DNA from: Chitinibacter fontanus
GTDB lineage: Bacteria > Pseudomonadota > Gammaproteobacteria > Burkholderiales > Chitinibacteraceae
DNA: 64,000 nucleotides
NCBI RefSeq assembly: GCF_013423785.1
Contig: NZ_CP058952.1
Location: 1,364,001 to 1,428,000 of the forward strand
Reading direction: 5' to 3'
Made by a program: the position numbers and the translations under genes. The stretch's first letter is position 1, and every line of letters starts with the position of its first letter. Below are positions 10,101 through 17,230 of the stretch, piece by piece. The notes under the pieces were generated by a model. That model was not told the origin of the DNA and made no database searches. It was given only the letters and a program-made list of their open reading frames with translations.

Positions 10101-11308
10101 CCATCGGATAATATCAAATTACCTTCTATCTTTTCGCTAGCAGTTGGATCAATATGTAAATATTTCTCCATAGCTTCGGTAACAAAATGTTCACCAGCCA
10201 CACCGCCAACAAGACCTGCTCCGAGGGTGAAAACACCTGACGCAAATAAACCTGCAGGCCCCGAGAACCCCAGCCACCCAGATATCTGTGCAGCTACTGT
10301 AGCAGCCGCGAGTCCACCTGCGAGTGCACCTGCTAGCCCGCCCCCCGCACCAGCCATATAGGTTGCAGTTATTTTTAGTGCATCATCTGTATTTCCCTGC
10401 TCAAGGGCTGCATTTGCTTGGTTTAAAACAATTCCAAGAGATAGAAGGGTACCTATATTTCCAGCCTTCCTCAAATAAGAATCTACATAAGCCAACTTAG
10501 TCAAATTACCAGACGCGTTTGCAATAGTACGCTGCTCATTCCAAAAGGCATCTGCAGCCTGATTCACACTCTGTAAACGCTCCAGTGGCGTACCTTTACT
10601 TGGATCCCCTTCATTGATGTTTAAAAATTCACCTTTAAACCAAACATCGTGCCCCCCCTCCAATGTAAGTTGGGAGGCATAAAGAGATCGTGCAGAAGCA
10701 TCTACTAGGCTTTGTCTAACGAGCTCTGGCGATTGCTTATAGACTTCTAACAAATCAGAGCGTGAAAAGCCTTCTATACTAGTAACTTTTGGATTGTTTA
10801 AGACTGCAGTCAACTCATGTTCAAACAGAACAGAATTCAGTTCAATTCCATTAGGTGCAATAATTCGAACTGCTCCAGTAGCACTAGCAGCAAAATTATG
10901 GGATGCAATATCAAAGAGTGAAATATGACCAGGTACCCTGCCATCGAGATAATATTCGACCTTAGTAGTGACCGCATCTAGCTGCGCGGGGCTAAGATCT
11001 TTACCAATATCGCCAAATAGCTCACGGGTTACAGCATCCCTAAGCCTATCATTAAACCGAGTGCTGCCAATAACTTTGCCAACTTCACTATCGGCAAGAA
11101 CATAGGCTTCATATCCATATTCACTAATTCCGTGCGCCAAATCTCTGCCCGATGCTCCACCAGTGAACAAAATAAATTGTGGTGAAGATGATGCATTAAG
11201 TACTTTTCCTTTTGTGTCTGCTATTAAATTAAATAGCTCATCCACGCTCCACGTTAACTTGGAACTTAATAAGTGATCAGCATCAAGCCTATTCAAATCC
11301 CCCATCAT
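4124..11308 (-). CDS. Large RTX protein / toxin secreted by type I system
   Basis: A 2394-residue protein. The N-terminal region carries two Gly/Ala-rich hydrophobic blocks (about 315-375 and 670-790) that could insert in membranes. EF-hand-like DxNxDG loops occur near residue 970 and at about 1438-1495 (ALDLNGDGLSF, DINGDGWRD, DADGNGKID). A cadherin/Ig-like stretch starts at NDAPTL (about 1245) and another Ig-like one precedes the last repeats. Calcium-binding GGxGxDxUx nonapeptides form blocks at about 1630-1795, 1860-1900, 1945-1990 and 2170-2280. The extreme C-terminus lacks Cys and should be the secretion signal. The genes upstream encode an acyltransferase and adaptor, those downstream the exporter, so it is the operon's substrate. 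Its ATG overlaps the stop of the preceding small gene, with GGAG before it. Whether it is cytolytic or an adhesin/enzyme is not settled; there is no obvious catalytic triad. Confidence 0.9.
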   Translation of the reverse strand: MMGDLNRLDADHLLSSKLTWSVDELFNLIADTKGKVLNASSSPQFILFTGGASGRDLAHGISEYGYEAYVLADSEVGKVIGSTRFNDRLRDAVTRELFGDIGKDLSPAQLDAVTTKVEYYLDGRVPGHISLFDIASHNFAASATGAVRIIAPNGIELNSVLFEHELTAVLNNPKVTSIEGFSRSDLLEVYKQSPELVRQSLVDASARSLYASQLTLEGGHDVWFKGEFLNINEGDPSKGTPLERLQSVNQAADAFWNEQRTIANASGNLTKLAYVDSYLRKAGNIGTLLSLGIVLNQANAALEQGNTDDALKITATYMAGAGGGLAGALAGGLAAATVAAQISGWLGFSGPAGLFASGVFTLGAGLVGGVAGEHFVTEAMEKYLHIDPTASEKIEGNLILSDGSKLKLEGFKFSNGIEILGRTTSREIVLPDGSTSIIQERTEITKIPVAGGFLITQKDKNGINKEFLSIEQHENNVRLGLDANEGSKDLSYIAFSKDGGFTQTVFGDGNTKSEYLVKYISVKDSANPNLSYQVPVALTNVIMKNNENVGVQIMLNDKGEAVQASITNIDGNEINATAFKQVYGDISQQDLIKMATGDSEAQQHFSEKIKEYKTTAQVSNALDRTAEFLALAQAIQSGEPLAVTRATLTIGKTVIEASDWGKSADASKIVDGIQGVTAVLGAVGSVLSLKKAIDDKNYLGVAYSGASLVGYTASAYANLATAAGVETGVKLAGEIAGVTLGKVVPALGIVMSLVNGDVKGAAVSAISMVAALSPMPVIGQVIAVAYMLYSLFNASKVPDAWGEGHFTWDNGQIGMNVVGETGGDARVGGMLGNLKATMEYLVQKARTDNPEMPIGAIPLRFGSLTYRDDKFTLHDLDPVTGATRDRVYDFQGKRLGVSTNDPEFFIDLQEALLRNAIERHGLAAQYEVDTVYLKNQAGDPKAGLTEEQMAASEGKLAPVASGDTQRFRPIALDMNGDGQISTIARENSNVLFNVDDSGYLKHTGWVGSSDAMLVLDRNLSSYLDAGTDLFSNAKLADELKGVPSLRYWDSNYDQRLTAADPVFKYLQVWQDKDSDGVVDDGESKKLSDLGVTSINFARNTFEINGQERSMVSADLTADTKGSRAIKIPEGILVESSDGKKSLVVTTTQDLSSFVPNADGFTVFEDMVAYVSSATLMANDRKIPVGSKIVAVEGAKNGAARLLDSGDIEFMASPNYYGDQAGFNYILQSPDGTKTSVPVLVTVQGVNDAPTLTVQDDPDRPIYGWDVVIAGRGGTQYLRTTSIPSINSANASVQSVTPIYAPWTETTVQYQGSQGGNPVYTVTEHNQPISSADANSGWLSGADIDNSPSELRYEILAQPNWGEVELDPVTGHYQYWGHTGVEGSTHRITEMSPLNQQNADAFKVRVIDPSGAWTEKTIQVTHFGPPPTPKDGGGKKPIALDLNGDGLSFTHVDDSNVFFDINGDGWRDRISWLKDGDGFLAFDADGNGKIDRADELSFVGYKSGAQTDLEGLQGFDSNGDGLLSNLDERWSKLGVWVDANQNGVSDAGEFRSLDSFGITSIALKSDGKSFVKDGNTVHGQIDVTFSDGHVIKAGDVTLATRPEVQVPNVDGSTTVVPTSPFSPSGTETQGTSGDDILLASKGNSIVKAGAGDDFIYDDVGNDAILGEAGNDVIYSGADNDFVDGGEGNDVIYAGLGNDMVFGNTGNDQIYAEGGNDLVFAGEGDDFVSGGWGNDVLDGREGDDILFGEAGNDALLGGVGDDQLAGGDDKDWLYGQDGNDQLDGGEGADEMDGGLGNDIYIVDNVGDVVIESANAGDDTVRTNLSYTLGENVENLTLLGKDNLTATGNALDNRLVGNDGDNILNGLLGADRMYGGKGNDLYYVDNSNDTVTEFTNEGTDSVIASATFTLTSNIENLTLVEGGNISGTGNTSANLLVGNSGANTLDGRAGDDTLRGGAGNDVLIGGLGNDVFLFDQGDGHDTVSDTQENGSGGINTLRFGSGITLSSLSFEYAPNSLLIHYGVAGDTIQMNYDPYSAEQTLPTAKVEFADGTVRNLAELINRPPKLVNPLADVSFVSPGPIDVSVPNGTFIDPDAGDVLTLSATLADGSALPTWLKFDATKGQFHADIDPEILGNWDINVRATDRYGLHADDVFKLVMPLHPGITKNGDWRDETLIGTNGNDVIQGMGGKDRIIAGAGNDTLTGDWGDDFINGGTGNDYIDGRGGNNTLLGGAGNDIIRAQFGADIIDGGDGDDDIYASGGGNDIRGGKGNDIIVADWEGDTYHYARGDGRDQILDWGGNDNLNMEGIKSDELWFKRTGNNLEIDVIGGDGQVVIKDWYISHQIEQIKTADGKTLLNTQVDALVSAMAGMAPPSSAETALPDQYREQLQPVLAANWH

Positions 11309-11730
11309 TTTTCTCCATTGACAATACGAATATTAGGTGTCTGAAAACGAGGAGGATTAGAACGGGTTATTTCCACATCTAGCATTTGCTTTAGACAAGA
11401 AATCTCACTCTCTGTAAGAGCTAGAGCATCTTCCTTAAAGGTCGCCAGATCATACAAAAGCCATTCGTTCTCTGTAAACTTTGCACTCAGATAATACATT
11501 TTTCCTGAGCAAAAATAAAAAAATGCGCCCCCAGGTTTTATTCCAAACTGCTTAGGGGCTCCAATCAAGTACGAATTAATGCAATTGTCAATAATTACGC
11601 GCTGCCCTATGTTTATTTTCAAATAATCTACCTCTCTATTTATATCCCCCCTTTTAAACCCTGAGGCAACCATATCATTAACAACTACGCTTATAAAATC
11701 AAGGTCTGATTCAATTAAATTAATTGACAT
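11305..11730 (-). CDS. Small hypothetical protein coupled to the RTX gene
   Basis: The ATG at 11730 (GGAG seven bases upstream) gives 141 residues; a longer frame to 11760 lacks a ribosome site. Its TGA overlaps the RTX start (ATGA at 11308-11305), so the two are translationally coupled. The protein is soluble, without a signal peptide, mixes alpha and beta pattern and ends in Lys. No family recognised. Position immediately before a secreted toxin suggests an accessory, chaperone or self-protection role, but this is inference from location only. Confidence 0.7.
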   Translation of the reverse strand: MSINLIESDLDFISVVVNDMVASGFKRGDINREVDYLKINIGQRVIIDNCINSYLIGAPKQFGIKPGGAFFYFCSGKMYYLSAKFTENEWLLYDLATFKEDALALTESEISCLKQMLDVEITRSNPPRFQTPNIRIVNGEK

Positions 11731-11820
11731 TACACAACTCCAAAACACAAGATTAGTCACAAAAACATAGGAAAAATTAACAAAAAACGCAATAGGTTAT
11801 AATTTTTAATCTAGCAATAG

Positions 11821-11889
11821 TTAATAATATTTTGTCCACGCAGCCTTGTTTTTGGCCATTTCTTTGGCGGTTATTTTCTCCAATGGCAT
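11821..11889 (-). CDS. Possible 22-residue peptide in the RTX operon
   Basis: An ATG at 11889 lies one base after the lipoprotein stop (TGAAATG) with AAAGGA about nine bases upstream, and opens a 22-codon frame ending TAA at 11821-11823. The peptide is basic and starts MPLEKITAKEMAKNKAAW. It may be a genuine small gene or the remnant of a larger one. Between its stop and the next gene (11730) there is only AT-rich sequence with possible promoter-like TATAAC. Confidence 0.35.
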   Translation of the reverse strand: MPLEKITAKEMAKNKAAWTKYY

Positions 11890-11890
11890 T

Positions 11891-12607
11891 TCAATTTTCC
11901 TTTCTTATGTAGAATTTCTCAATGGTTTCGCGCATTCTTTGCTCATACTCGGCCCAATTTTTTAATAAATGCGACGCGTAGTTAAGTTCGACTTCTATTT
12001 TATTTTCTTTATCAACAAAAAAACGATGCTCGCAAGTATTAAATGGTGCAGTTCTATTGCAAATAATATAGGCGTTAGATTCCTTGCTGTAATAAAGGAT
12101 GGGTGTGTATATATAATTCTTTACATGCTCAATTCCTTCGTTGCTTTTGAATTCCCATACTGGCTCATACACCTCCAATCCATATAGATTATTTTTTCTC
12201 TCTAAGTGAGTTGAAGTCCACCATTTAAGATTAAATTGACGAAAATCCTTGTAAGGAGGTTTTGTTTTTGCTTGCAATCCTAGAGCAGAGGAAGAACGCA
12301 CTAAATATCTAACCCAAGTATCTGACGTTGGATTTGCCCACGCTGCACGCATATCAGCTCGATTAGCGTCGTTGGGGAGTGTAAAGTCAGGTAGTTTTAC
12401 ATACCCCCCCCAGCCACGCATGATAGGGAATTCGTTGGGAGCAGATCCCACCACACTGGGTTCGTCATACTCCGGCCCAATCGCGATCATGTCTTGGTTG
12501 AGCTTTATCTTGTGTATACCTAGAGTGCCATAATATTGGTGTGGGCTTTCATCTGCACAGCCTGAGACACTAAGTAATATACTCAGCGTAATAAATAATA
12601 TTTTCAT
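11891..12607 (-). CDS. Exported lipoprotein of the RTX operon
   Basis: The start at 12607 gives a 238-residue protein with a short basic N-terminus, hydrophobic core and lipobox VSGC at residues 14-17; the longer frame to 12634 would bury this signal, so the shorter start is preferred. The mature part is rich in Trp, Tyr and Asn and has two closely spaced Cys late in the sequence (CNRTAPFNTC) that may form a disulfide. No family recognised. It sits between the acyltransferase and the RTX gene. Lipoproteins in toxin operons often give self-protection or help export; that role here is inference. Confidence 0.75.
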   Translation of the reverse strand: MKILFITLSILLSVSGCADESPHQYYGTLGIHKIKLNQDMIAIGPEYDEPSVVGSAPNEFPIMRGWGGYVKLPDFTLPNDANRADMRAAWANPTSDTWVRYLVRSSSALGLQAKTKPPYKDFRQFNLKWWTSTHLERKNNLYGLEVYEPVWEFKSNEGIEHVKNYIYTPILYYSKESNAYIICNRTAPFNTCEHRFFVDKENKIEVELNYASHLLKNWAEYEQRMRETIEKFYIRKEN

Positions 12608-12651
12608 CAGGGCTCCACACCATGGACAGTCCATTGAGGCTCTTCAGGTGT

Positions 12652-13074
12652 CTAGGAAACTCGGGGCGATTCACCAACTATTTGCCATGTTTGAGTCAGA
12701 TACAAATTCAAATCAGCCAGCATTTCCTCCCTTTGTCCAAACGGTGTCACAATATCGATCAGCCACAGATGCTCACCGCCTTTCCACTCATGCGGATCTA
12801 AGCGAGTATTACCCTGCAGTAAGCGTTGATGAACGTCTTCTGGCACATACGCCCAAGAGATAAAGCCCAGCGGCATTTTGTCTTTCATAAACAATCGGCA
12901 CTGATCCAGAATCAGTGGCGGTTGTACTGCCCAATCTAGATCTGCAAGTGTTAGGTGTTTTTTTGCATCGTCACGGCCATACAGCCACGCTACAGGCCCT
13001 AAGGTCGGTAAACGATCAAACGCCGCTTGGGCGTATTCCACTAACTGGACTAGATCTACTGTTTGTTCAGACAT
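12652..13074 (-). CDS. RTX toxin-activating lysine acyltransferase (HlyC-type)
   Basis: 140 residues, somewhat shorter than E. coli HlyC. The family pattern is visible: LGPVAWLY at 25-32, His40 followed by LxxLDWAVQPPL, FISWAYVP at 71-78, and LWLIDIVTPFG at 103-113 with Asp108. The His/Asp pair has nearly the spacing of HlyC His23/Asp92. The enzyme takes an acyl chain from acyl-ACP and puts it on internal Lys residues of the protoxin in the cytoplasm. It is encoded in the operon upstream of the 2394-residue RTX protein, which is the expected substrate, and shares the operon with a GNAT protein 18 bases upstream. Confidence 0.9.
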   Translation of the reverse strand: MSEQTVDLVQLVEYAQAAFDRLPTLGPVAWLYGRDDAKKHLTLADLDWAVQPPLILDQCRLFMKDKMPLGFISWAYVPEDVHQRLLQGNTRLDPHEWKGGEHLWLIDIVTPFGQREEMLADLNLYLTQTWQIVGESPRVS

Positions 13075-13092
13075 AAGTAACTTCCTTTGATG

Positions 13093-13566
13093 TTATTTCG
13101 AATTTGATTGAAGGTTTAGGGCGTAATTACCGCCAATATTGGTAAATCCCATCCGACGCAACATTTTGTCGGTACGATCAATGTGATAGGCACTGGACAC
13201 AATGAGTTTGATCTCGTGTGCTCCACGGTTTTTGGCCCAGCGGTGAAAACCCATTACAAGTTTTGTCGCTGCACTGCTCCCGCGTGCTTCTGGAACCACA
13301 AACCATGAGATATTGGTTGCAACAACACTGTCGCAAAACCAGTAAGCTTCTGCCATTGCAAACAAATAGCCTAGAATTTTGTCATTATCTACGGCCACGA
13401 GAATGGCGTATTTACCTCGCTGATCGGCAAGATAGGCCTCTACCGATTTTCGTACCTTGTTATCATCGTAATTAAAAGTTTGATAACGAGACTCTTCCAG
13501 TGCCTGTCGACCCATTGCGACTAACGTTGGCACATCTTCATTAATTGCTAAGCGAATTTGAATCAT
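13093..13566 (-). CDS. GNAT-family N-acetyltransferase
   Basis: 157 residues with the GNAT layout: N-terminal IRLAINEDVPTLVAM (beta1-alpha1), ILVAVDNDKILGYLFAM (beta2-4), the acetyl-CoA loop region VVPEARGSSAATKLV in place of the usual Q/RxxGxG/A, and a C-terminal IKLIVSSAYHID strand. The acceptor is unknown. The start is two bases after the adaptor stop, so it is translated with the T1SS genes. HlyC acyltransferases share the GNAT fold, so two different acyl-transfer enzymes lie in tandem, which is uncommon in rtx operons. It might modify the toxin or be a passenger; phage-like GNATs look similar. Confidence 0.8.
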   Translation of the reverse strand: MIQIRLAINEDVPTLVAMGRQALEESRYQTFNYDDNKVRKSVEAYLADQRGKYAILVAVDNDKILGYLFAMAEAYWFCDSVVATNISWFVVPEARGSSAATKLVMGFHRWAKNRGAHEIKLIVSSAYHIDRTDKMLRRMGFTNIGGNYALNLQSNSK

Positions 13567-13568
13567 GC

Positions 13569-14999
13569 TTACCTTTCACGAACACTTTCTGTTACGTGCT
13601 GAATAAGTGGGGAGAGGAAGTATTCGATTAAACGGCGCTGACCTGTTTTGATCTCCACTGTCACGGCCATACCAGGTGCCAGATGGACTTGTTTACCATC
13701 GATATTCATTATCGAGCGTTCAAGCTTAACTTTGGCTTGGTACACTAAGCCTAATTTTTCATCAGGAATGGCATCGAGGCTCACATTTTGGACGCGACCA
13801 TCAAGTAAGCCATATTTGGTGTAGTTAAAGGTTTCAACTTTAATTGCGGCATGTTGGCCTACATTTACAAAACCGATATCTTTGTTGGGTAAGACTGCTT
13901 GTGCTTCTAGTTGCTGACCTTGCGGCACAATAACCAGCAGCGGTTGAGCCGCGGTTACGACACCACCAATTGTATGAACCGCTAATTGCTGCACAACACC
14001 ACCAACTGGCGCAACAAGTCGGGTGTACTTGGCAACTTGATCCGATTTAATCACTTCCTGCTTCATCGCATCTGATTGTTCGGTAGCTTGTGCCAACAAT
14101 TCATTTTGTGCCCGTACAAACTCGGCTTTAATTGAGTCGCGTTGCTGCTGATTTGCATTGACCCCTGCGGCCAATTCACGCAATTTATTGCGTAAGCTAG
14201 CTAAGTCTTGCTCCATTTCAATACGAGCTTGCTGCTTCTCAAGGACACCATGTTTTGAAATGAAGTTTTTATTGGCTAAATCATTAAAATCAGCTTCACG
14301 TTGGCGAACAATGGGTAGTGTTTTTTCAAGCTTTTGCACTTGATCTTGGGTACTTGCCAATTCAGCTTGTTTTCTTGTGGTGTCTGCATCGATAGTGGCA
14401 AGTTTTGCGAGTAACTCTTGCCAACCACTTTGCATCTGCGCCACTTTTCTTTCTCGCATCGCCGTGACATTTGGAAGATTCGCTAGCTCAGGGTCTGTAC
14501 CTAGTACTGGGGCTTTCTTTTGTGCAACCGCATCGAGTAACGCCATAGCTTTTAGTCGATTGAATTTTGCTTCTAGCCAACTACCTTGATTTTTTGAGGA
14601 TTCAGCACCAGCAATGGTATGGTCAAGTTCGATCAGTACATCACCGGCTTTAACGATTTGGCCATCTTGCACCAGAATCGACTTGATTACCCCTGGCTCA
14701 AGAGGCTGAATAGTTTTACTTTGATCGGATACGACTAATTTACCTGGTGCCACGGCGACAATATCAATCTTTCCGAAGCAAGCCCAAAGTAGAGCCAAAA
14801 GCAAAAAGGAAATTAATGCGTATAGAGTAATGCGGGCAGCAGGATGAGGTGGGCTTTCCTGTAACTCGAGCGCAGCAGGAAGGAAGGCGAGCTCCGCAGG
14901 TTGTCTTGGCTTAGCATCTAAAGCTTTTCGGTTTTGCCACGCTTCTTTAAAAACAGTGCGGTACTGTGTGAATAACCCCCGCCAAACCATGAAACGCAT
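13569..14999 (-). CDS. Type I secretion periplasmic adaptor (HlyD-type)
   Basis: 476 residues, normal for the HlyD family. It has a cytoplasmic N-terminus (1-55), one membrane helix (about 58-77), a lipoyl half-motif near PGVIKSILVQDGQIVKAGD, a long coiled coil (about 170-310) with many Gln/Ala/Glu, the second lipoyl half with RLVAPVGGVVQQL, and a C-terminal beta domain ending FLSPLIQHVTESVRER. It would bridge the HlyB-type exporter and TolC. It is the first gene of the minus-strand operon. A diverged 57-residue copy of its C-terminus is found at 59097-59270. Confidence 0.92.
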   Translation of the reverse strand: MRFMVWRGLFTQYRTVFKEAWQNRKALDAKPRQPAELAFLPAALELQESPPHPAARITLYALISFLLLALLWACFGKIDIVAVAPGKLVVSDQSKTIQPLEPGVIKSILVQDGQIVKAGDVLIELDHTIAGAESSKNQGSWLEAKFNRLKAMALLDAVAQKKAPVLGTDPELANLPNVTAMRERKVAQMQSGWQELLAKLATIDADTTRKQAELASTQDQVQKLEKTLPIVRQREADFNDLANKNFISKHGVLEKQQARIEMEQDLASLRNKLRELAAGVNANQQQRDSIKAEFVRAQNELLAQATEQSDAMKQEVIKSDQVAKYTRLVAPVGGVVQQLAVHTIGGVVTAAQPLLVIVPQGQQLEAQAVLPNKDIGFVNVGQHAAIKVETFNYTKYGLLDGRVQNVSLDAIPDEKLGLVYQAKVKLERSIMNIDGKQVHLAPGMAVTVEIKTGQRRLIEYFLSPLIQHVTESVRER

Positions 15000-15029
15000 A
15001 GACTATGTTTTTTATTTTGTAAATAAAGA

Positions 15030-15058
15030 AAATTACCACTCATCTTTAACACATTCAA
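15030..15058 (-). promoter_or_regulatory. Candidate sigma-70 promoter for the RTX operon
   Basis: Reading the minus strand, TTGAAT (15058-15053) and TAATTT (15035-15030) are 17 bases apart, 31 bases before the adaptor ATG at 14999. The surroundings are AT-rich, as H-NS targets are. Prediction by eye only. Confidence 0.4.
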
Positions 15059-15408
15059 TAGATATGGTGTAAGAAATGAAAATTTTGTGTTGCATTCGAG
15101 AAAGCTAATATGATAAGGCCATACAGCTACCTGTTCTCTCCAATTTGACCTGACCTAGCAGCAAATTTATGACCCAACCATGGTATTACGCGGCAAGCAC
15201 TCCCCAAATTGGTAAAGAATCTTTTTAGTGAGCCGATATCGATCAACAGTCACTGCGGCAATTACTGATTGCTCAGATTCGTGACCACCTCTTGAAAAGC
15301 AGACACGTAACCTACGAATACAAGATGCACTCATGAATGGCCGTCGAAGCGCCATTCAGCTAATCTGATTACTTCATCATTTTTCATACGCACAATCAGG
15401 GTCAAACA

Positions 15409-15684
15409 ATGAACAAAGCAGAATTAATTACCGCAGTTCAAACCCACTCGGGTTTAACCAACAAAAAAGAAGTAGAAGCAGTGCTCGAAAGCCTATCCGC
15501 AGTGATCACGGAATCACTCAAGGCAGGTGATGATGTGACGTTGTTTGGCCTAGGTAAATTTTCAGCGCAGGCGAAACCTGAGCGCCAAGGTAGAAACCCC
15601 AAAACGGGTGAATCATTGACGATTGCCGCCTCTAACGTTGCGAAGTTTACTGCGGCCAAAGCGCTCAAAGATGCTCTGAATTAA
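15409..15684 (+). CDS. HU-family DNA-binding protein
   Basis: 91 residues, full HU length. It starts MNKAELI and has the HU dimer core, GLGKFSAQAK before the DNA-binding arm, and the arm RQGRNPKTGESLTIAASN with the conserved RNPxTG tip, ending in a helix AAKALKDAL. HU bends DNA non-specifically and assists recombination and repression. Ribosome site AGGG about eight bases before the ATG. It stands alone between the divergent RTX operon and a long gene-free stretch. The T-S/G pattern differs slightly from a standard hupB, so it may be an accessory paralogue. Confidence 0.93.
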   Translation: MNKAELITAVQTHSGLTNKKEVEAVLESLSAVITESLKAGDDVTLFGLGKFSAQAKPERQGRNPKTGESLTIAASNVAKFTAAKALKDALN

Positions 15685-15697
15685 TCACATGCAAGAA

Positions 15698-15725
15698 CGC
15701 AGGCGAATTAACTTGGTCGCCTGCG
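15698..15725 (+). terminator. Hairpin after the HU gene
   Basis: CGCAGGCGA (15698-15706) and TCGCCTGCG (15717-15725) form a nine-base stem 13 bases after the stop. No T-run follows, so it is a terminator-like or transcript-stabilising hairpin. Confidence 0.45.
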
Positions 15726-16709
15726 GCCGATACTTTCCCACGCGTAGGATTCTGCGTAGGAAATTAGAGAAGACTGATCATTGAGCATCTTTATCAAAGT
15801 ATGAAAAACGCACAGCCAGATCGCGTCAGTTCAATTAAATGCTTTTCACCTAAATAACAGGCCTCCCTGCACATCAGCACACCTTTAGGACAAATGTGCA
15901 CTCACCTACCTGTCTTCTTACACCCCCTTTTATAGGTATAAAGTTTGCACAAACTTGAGCAAAGCAACTGTAAGATGTGTGTTGTCAGGCTGAATAAATA
16001 AACGAAGATAGTTGAGTCGCGTTATTGCGCAATCATCTAGATCGTAGAACAAAGCAAAGTGATTGAGTACCTCCCCTCACGAGCCCCCCCTAGATAACCG
16101 CTCTGCAGAGCCTATTTAGATGGATGGTTGGTCGCTCTTTTTTCTGCCGAACTATGGTCTAGGCTTGCGAACTTAAACAGAGAACTGATAACAACGACCT
16201 TCAACAGTCCCCTCATGAAACCTCGTTTCATCGCCCCCAAAAGACTCTTTTCAAGAAAAGCAATCGGTGCTTCATCCTAGGTATCTTCATTAACATACCC
16301 CAATCAGGTGAGTACTGAGAATACATCCGTATCCAAAACATCAACAGAGGATATAAATGTCGACTGGTGGGTTTATATTTATCGAATTACTTTAAATCTC
16401 TTACCATGCTTGGTTCACCTGCTCAATCAAAGATCATGAAATTACATTGTTGAATTTTTACTAGTGACTACCATTGAATTTCGCGGTTGACACAATAGCC
16501 CCCATACCGATGCAAGATTCATTTTTGACCCGTTTCACAGGGTAATTCATGTGCAATTTGACCATAACCATCCAGCCCTTACTTAGGTGTTCTAGACGTT
16601 TCGATCCAGCAAATACACCCTAAAACCAAAAGCGCATAAAATTCGACAAGTGTGCTGTGCACAGATATATTGGCGTTTGCATTTGGTTAAATACAATTTA
16701 GGGGAATAT
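15726..16709. other. Gene-free stretch of about 1 kb
   Basis: I see no credible reading frame on either strand and no IS end. There are C-runs (CCTCCCCTCACGAGCCCCCC near 16070) and AT-rich tracts near 16440-16490. The last 100 bases should hold the H-NS gene promoter, and GGGGAA precedes its ATG. It may be a decayed gene or a regulatory spacer. Confidence 0.5.
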
Positions 16710-17024
16710 ATGGATATCTCAACGCTTTCTTATCAAGAATTAAGCGCTTTACGCGGTCAACTAGACAAAGAATTGATTGTACGTAAAGAGCAAGAAAAAC
16801 AGCGCATCTTGGCGCAATTGAATTCTGCTGCCGCAGCAAGTGGTTTCACTGTTGCTGAGTTGTTGGGCCAAGCAGGCAAACAGACCGGTAAAAAAAACGT
16901 GGTTAAAGCGAAGTTTGCTAACCCCAAAAACGCATCAGACACTTGGTCTGGCCGTGGTCGTAAACCTCTGTGGGTTCATGAAGCGTTAGCCGCAGGTGCG
17001 ACATTAGAGAGCTTGGCGATTTAA
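16710..17024 (+). CDS. H-NS-family nucleoid protein
   Basis: ATG at 16710 with GGGGAA just upstream gives 104 residues; an upstream extension to 16650 lacks a ribosome site and is unlike the family. Residues 1-50 form the oligomerisation helix region (LRGQLDKELIVRKEQEKQ). The C-terminal domain NPKNASDTWSGRGRKPLWV holds the TWSGRGRxP minor-groove-binding loop typical of betaproteobacterial H-NS/BpH3-type proteins. It likely silences AT-rich foreign DNA such as the toxin genes on both sides. Followed by a strong terminator. Confidence 0.93.
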   Translation: MDISTLSYQELSALRGQLDKELIVRKEQEKQRILAQLNSAAAASGFTVAELLGQAGKQTGKKNVVKAKFANPKNASDTWSGRGRKPLWVHEALAAGATLESLAI

Positions 17025-17076
17025 GGACTCTGCGCACAAGTAATTTGCCTCCACAGATATCCAAGGATCTGCAATC

Positions 17077-17117
17077 AGTAAGGCCGCAATCCAATTTGCG
17101 GCCTTACTTTATTTTAA
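17077..17117 (+). terminator. Intrinsic terminator of the H-NS gene
   Basis: A perfect 13-base stem (AGTAAGGCCGCAA at 17077-17089 with TTGCGGCCTTACT at 17096-17108), a six-base loop, then TTATTTTAA. Strong rho-independent terminator. Confidence 0.9.
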
Positions 17118-17230
17118 TTCAACATATCAATGCAGCAGCCCGCAGCCTTACTCAAGGCAGCAACCCCTTCATATAAAATTGCCTTACGATATGGCCAGCA
17201 AAGGTAGACTCAGGTTCATTATTATTAGTA

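Noticed and set aside
15167..15355. 62-codon minus-strand frame upstream of the HU gene
   Set aside because: No ribosome site and Arg/Ser-rich chance composition; lies in the likely promoter region.
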